Below are positions 22,822-25,197 of a stretch of 25,197 nucleotides of DNA, piece by piece. The number at the start of each line of letters is the position of its first letter. Within the stretch, counting starts at the first letter, position 1. Under the pieces are notes generated by a model. That model made no database searches, was not told where the DNA came from, and worked only from the letters and a program-made list of their open reading frames with translations. A program made the position numbers and the translations under genes. This DNA is from an uncultured Bacteroidales bacterium (GTDB lineage Bacteria > Bacteroidota > Bacteroidia > Bacteroidales > Marinilabiliaceae): contig CALAUL010000005.1 of NCBI GenBank assembly GCA_937892255.1, positions 1 through 25,197 on the forward strand, read 5' to 3'.

Positions 22822-24429
22822 TTATTTGTTTTTCTGTTTAGCCTTACGAGCTAATGTCTGAATACACTCTCTGCGTGGTATGATGACCGACAAACCGCGG
22901 TAGTCGAGCTCTTGCTTGAGAAGTTCGGCTATAGCAGGAATGTTCTTAGGAAGAGGTTCTACGACATGGAGGTGAGCTTCGTCAACGCCCAATCCGCGAC
23001 ATATAGCCTCAAATTTGTTAGTACCTGCAGAGTCCTGTCCGCCTGTCATACCTGTAGTGAGGTTGTCCGAGATAATGACAGTAATAGCAGCGTTTGCATT
23101 CACAGCGTCGAGGAGACCCGTCATGCCGGAGTGAGTAAATGTAGAGTCGCCGATGATAGCAACAGCATGTTGCAAACCTGCGTCGGCAGCACCTTTAGCC
23201 ATTGTGATAGAAGCACCCATATCTACGCAGCTATTCAATGCACGGAAAGGTGATAATGCGCCGAGGGTGTAGCAACCTATGTCACCAAATACACGTGTGT
23301 CAGGGTATACATTGCGTATAATCTCGTTAAGTGCACCGTAAACGTCTCGGTGGCCGCAGCCTTGGCATAGTGCCGGAGGACGAGCAACGACAGTCTCTGA
23401 CTTCTCATGTTGAGGGTGTTCTTTGAGACCGAGAGCAACACGTACATTGTCCGGGTTGAGCTCTCCACAGCGAGGTAATTCGCCTGAGAGACGGCCCTTA
23501 ATCTCTATGCTTGTCGGTAAGAAACCGCGTAACTGCTCTTCGACGAGTGGCTGACCATCTTCTACGACGAGAATGCTCTTGCAACGAGTAGCCATTTCGC
23601 GAATGAGAGATTGTGGAGCAGGGTATTGAGCTATACGCAATACGTCATAAGCCTCCATGTCAGCGAAGTTCTCACTCACGTAGTTAAATCCGATACCGCA
23701 GGCTATGATGCCCATGTCGGCGTTGCCTTTCTTGTGTTGTGTGTTGTATATAGACTTCTCTGCATTTTCAACAAGTTTAGGTTGCATAGAAGTAAGAAGA
23801 GCATTCTTTCTGCGAGCGATAGCAGGGAGTAATACCCAGTCCATCACATCACTTGCAGGTGGGTTGAGTTCGTTCTCTTTGCGAGCTTCGCCTATCTCTA
23901 CTACAGCACGAGAGTGTGCCATACGTGTAACAAGACGCATCAAGACAGGCAACTTCAACTCTTCCGACATATCGAAAGCGTATGACATCATGTCGTAAGC
24001 CTCTTGCTGTGAAGCAGGTTCCAATACAGGTATCATAGCAAACTTACCATAGAAACGCGAATCTTGTTCGTTCTGAGAAGAGTGCATTGATGGGTCATCG
24101 GCAGATATAACGACAACGCCGCCGTTGACACCTGTCATGCCACTGTTGACAAATGCGTCAGCTGCAACGTTAAGACCTACGTGCTTCATACATACCATAG
24201 CTCTCTTTCCGGCAAATGACATACCAAGAGCAGCTTCCATGGCTGTCTTCTCGTTGGTGCACCATTTGCTGTGTACGCCTCTCTCTCTTGCTATAGGGGC
24301 TGACTGAATAAACTCTGTAATCTCTGTTGATGGAGTGCCGGGATAGGCATATACTCCGCTTAGTCCTGCATGTAGTGCACCGAGTGCAACAGCATGGTCA
24401 CCAAGCAACAATTTCTTTTCCTTTGACAT
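22822..24429 (-). CDS. iorA: Indolepyruvate:ferredoxin oxidoreductase subunit alpha, short form
   Basis: The 535-residue TPP enzyme subunit has the pyrimidine-binding domain first (GVYAYPGTPSTEITEFI; WCTNEKTAMEAALGMSFAGKRA with E60). A middle domain follows, then the TPP pyrophosphate domain with PALCQGCGHRD (355-360), GDIGCYTLGALSPF and GDST at 427-430 paired with DN at 455-456. It ends 22 residues after the strand VIIPRR begins. The 2x[4Fe-4S] ferredoxin-like domain that follows this point in archaeal IorA is absent, and no Cys cluster is left at the C-terminus. Electrons must leave by another route, or a separate ferredoxin serves. Short IorA proteins may be normal in Bacteroidota. The stop reads clearly, with iorB 11 bp on, so no frameshift is visible. 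Confidence 0.92.
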   Translation of the reverse strand: MSKEKKLLLGDHAVALGALHAGLSGVYAYPGTPSTEITEFIQSAPIARERGVHSKWCTNEKTAMEAALGMSFAGKRAMVCMKHVGLNVAADAFVNSGMTGVNGGVVVISADDPSMHSSQNEQDSRFYGKFAMIPVLEPASQQEAYDMMSYAFDMSEELKLPVLMRLVTRMAHSRAVVEIGEARKENELNPPASDVMDWVLLPAIARRKNALLTSMQPKLVENAEKSIYNTQHKKGNADMGIIACGIGFNYVSENFADMEAYDVLRIAQYPAPQSLIREMATRCKSILVVEDGQPLVEEQLRGFLPTSIEIKGRLSGELPRCGELNPDNVRVALGLKEHPQHEKSETVVARPPALCQGCGHRDVYGALNEIIRNVYPDTRVFGDIGCYTLGALSPFRALNSCVDMGASITMAKGAADAGLQHAVAIIGDSTFTHSGMTGLLDAVNANAAITVIISDNLTTGMTGGQDSAGTNKFEAICRGLGVDEAHLHVVEPLPKNIPAIAELLKQELDYRGLSVIIPRRECIQTLARKAKQKNK

Positions 24430-24458
24430 TGTTATTTTGTTCTTTGTTTTTGTTCATG

Positions 24459-24863
24459 TTATTTCTTGTCGGCGGCTTTGTTGTAACACAAGGCAGTTGC
24501 CGTTGCTACTATACGTCCATCGTTGTCTGTCACTGTAGCTATGACTGATGGTAGTTTCTTATGAGGAACGCTCACCTCTGCTTTGCATGTCAAGCGTGAG
24601 CCCGGACGACCTGCAGCAGTGAATGAAATACTCGCTTGTACCGAGACATTGCCTATACCGGTTGAGTTGACAGCTACGGCAATGAGTGTGTCGGCAAGGG
24701 TAAATATCGCACCTCCCTGACAAGCACCTCCGGCATTGAGATGTCTCTCAGTGACGTCCATGTAGCCCGTTGCTTTGCCGGCTTCGACATGCTCTATGAC
24801 GACACCGCTCAACTCTGCATATTTGTCGTTGGCGAAAAATTGCTTTATTTCATCTATTGTCAT
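24459..24863 (-). CDS. PaaI-family hotdog thioesterase
   Basis: The 134-residue single hotdog domain probably hydrolyses acyl- or aryl-acetyl-CoA. The family motif is HLNAGGACQGGAIFTLADTL (residues 41-60), with N43, the GG pair at 50-51 and D58 kept, while Gln49 stands where many PaaI enzymes have His (HGG). Strands and the C-terminal SVIATVTDNDGRIVATATALC complete the fold. The ATG at 24863 is chosen over the TTG at 24896 because a -7 promoter box covers 24894-24901, which would place transcription start downstream of that TTG. It is the first gene of the operon, 29 bp before iorA. It could recycle CoA from aryl-acetyl-CoA made by IorAB. Confidence 0.85.
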   Translation of the reverse strand: MTIDEIKQFFANDKYAELSGVVIEHVEAGKATGYMDVTERHLNAGGACQGGAIFTLADTLIAVAVNSTGIGNVSVQASISFTAAGRPGSRLTCKAEVSVPHKKLPSVIATVTDNDGRIVATATALCYNKAADKK

Positions 24864-24893
24864 GATAAGACGTTGTTTTGCTTTTAATTTGTG

Positions 24894-24901
24894 CAAAAAT
24901 A
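24894..24901 (-). promoter_or_regulatory. Putative -7 box TATTTTTG of the aromatic operon
   Basis: Read on the - strand, 24901-24894 is TATTTTTG, fitting TAnnTTTG. A weak GTTTC element lies about 20 bp upstream, in the -33 region. Transcription would start near 24889 and give a leader of about 25 nt to the ATG at 24863. It is the only reasonable promoter seen ahead of the six-gene operon. Confidence 0.5.
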
Positions 24902-25148
24902 ATTATTATTTAGAATAAAATGAAACTTGGGAGCTTTTTTCTTTTTACATAAGTCATTTTTGTTGTTTGGTCTAAATGGGTTGTTAGAGAGTATATAAAT
25001 GTCTTTTTGCGAGTGAGTGGAAAGAGTCTGATGATTGGTAGATGAAGAGAGGGATAAAGAGTATTTGCTGTCGTGATGGAAATTACAAATTGTAAGCAAA
25101 AACGTCAACTTTACAAAGTGTCAACTTATATAAAATGGTTGTTTGACG
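24902..25148. other. Intergenic stretch without a recognised gene
   Basis: This AT-rich stretch between the aromatic operon promoter and the terminal tandem repeat has no credible coding region: the only open frames are short, biased toward Asn/Ser/Lys and lack any leader or family motif. GTCAACTT occurs twice, at 25103 and 25118, and GTTTGACGC at 25141 is a near inverted partner of the first. These may be binding or structural elements for a divergent gene beyond the window. Confidence 0.5.
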
Positions 25149-25197
25149 CTATGGTGAGCCTATGGTGAACCTATGGTGAAGCTATGGTGAAGCTATG
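25149..25197. repeat. 11-bp tandem repeat (CTATGGTGANN), cut by the window end
   Basis: Four full units of CTATGGTGA plus two variable bases (GC, AC, AG, AG) and the first five bases of a fifth unit run to the last base. The constant nine bases are identical in all full units. The period is close to one helical turn. The array probably continues past the window edge. Confidence 0.9.

Noticed and set aside
24884..25108. 74-codon - strand open frame upstream of the thioesterase
   Set aside because: Asn/Ser/Lys-rich low-complexity translation without signal peptide or motif, overlapping the promoter box.
25149..25197. CRISPR array
   Set aside because: The units are 11 bp with no spacers between, far from repeat-spacer structure, and no cas gene is present.

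Overview
The window reads as a chromosomal stretch from an anaerobic Bacteroidota, most likely the order Bacteroidales. The basis is the set of families present: a NVEALA-type small secreted protein, 6-bladed beta-propeller lipoproteins, an RND efflux operon with an HlyD-type lipoprotein, a DAGQEGE-type topoisomerase III, and IorA/IorB linked to a phenylacetate-CoA ligase. TAnnTTTG-type -7 promoter elements also fit. No rRNA, tRNA, CRISPR array, transposase or integrase was seen.

Region 1 (about 1-4150, visibly AT-richer than the rest) is an accessory block with two successive cassettes on the + strand. Cassette A has the tail of a small cysteine-containing secreted protein, a beta-propeller lipoprotein and a membrane-anchored thioredoxin-like protein. 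Cassette B has a NVEALA-type precursor, a second and very different propeller lipoprotein, and only a 34-codon ORF where the thioredoxin would be. Between them lies a 58-bp nearly exact copy of the 5' end of the signal peptidase gene that follows cassette B, so cassette B appears to have been recombined in front of that gene recently. The NVEALA gene is also bracketed by 19-bp inverted repeats (18/19 matching).

Region 2 (4156-15232, + strand) is a tightly packed series: signal peptidase I, a Wzy_C/O-antigen-ligase-type membrane protein with a C-terminal TPR-like region, an HlyD/AcrA-type adaptor lipoprotein, an RND pump, a TolC-type outer-membrane channel and a second, divergent RND pump. Together these encode envelope processing and a tripartite exporter with two inner-membrane pump subunits.

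Region 3 (15290-19018, + strand) holds a YihY/BrkB-type membrane protein with a C-terminal winged-helix-like region and topoisomerase III. It ends in a bidirectional terminator shared with the convergent operon.

Region 4 (24863 down to 19114, - strand) is an arylpyruvate/arylacetate operon: PaaI-type thioesterase, IorA, IorB, a class I/II aminotransferase, phenylacetate-CoA ligase and a double-ACT protein. It would connect aromatic amino acids with arylpyruvates, aryl-acetyl-CoA and aryl acetates. Flux could run toward fermentation of aromatic amino acids or toward their synthesis from aryl acids by reductive carboxylation. The window ends in a non-coding stretch and an 11-bp tandem repeat cut by the window edge.

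The most interesting material is the NVEALA/propeller/thioredoxin/signal-peptidase locus, with its duplication scar and its flanking inverted repeats.
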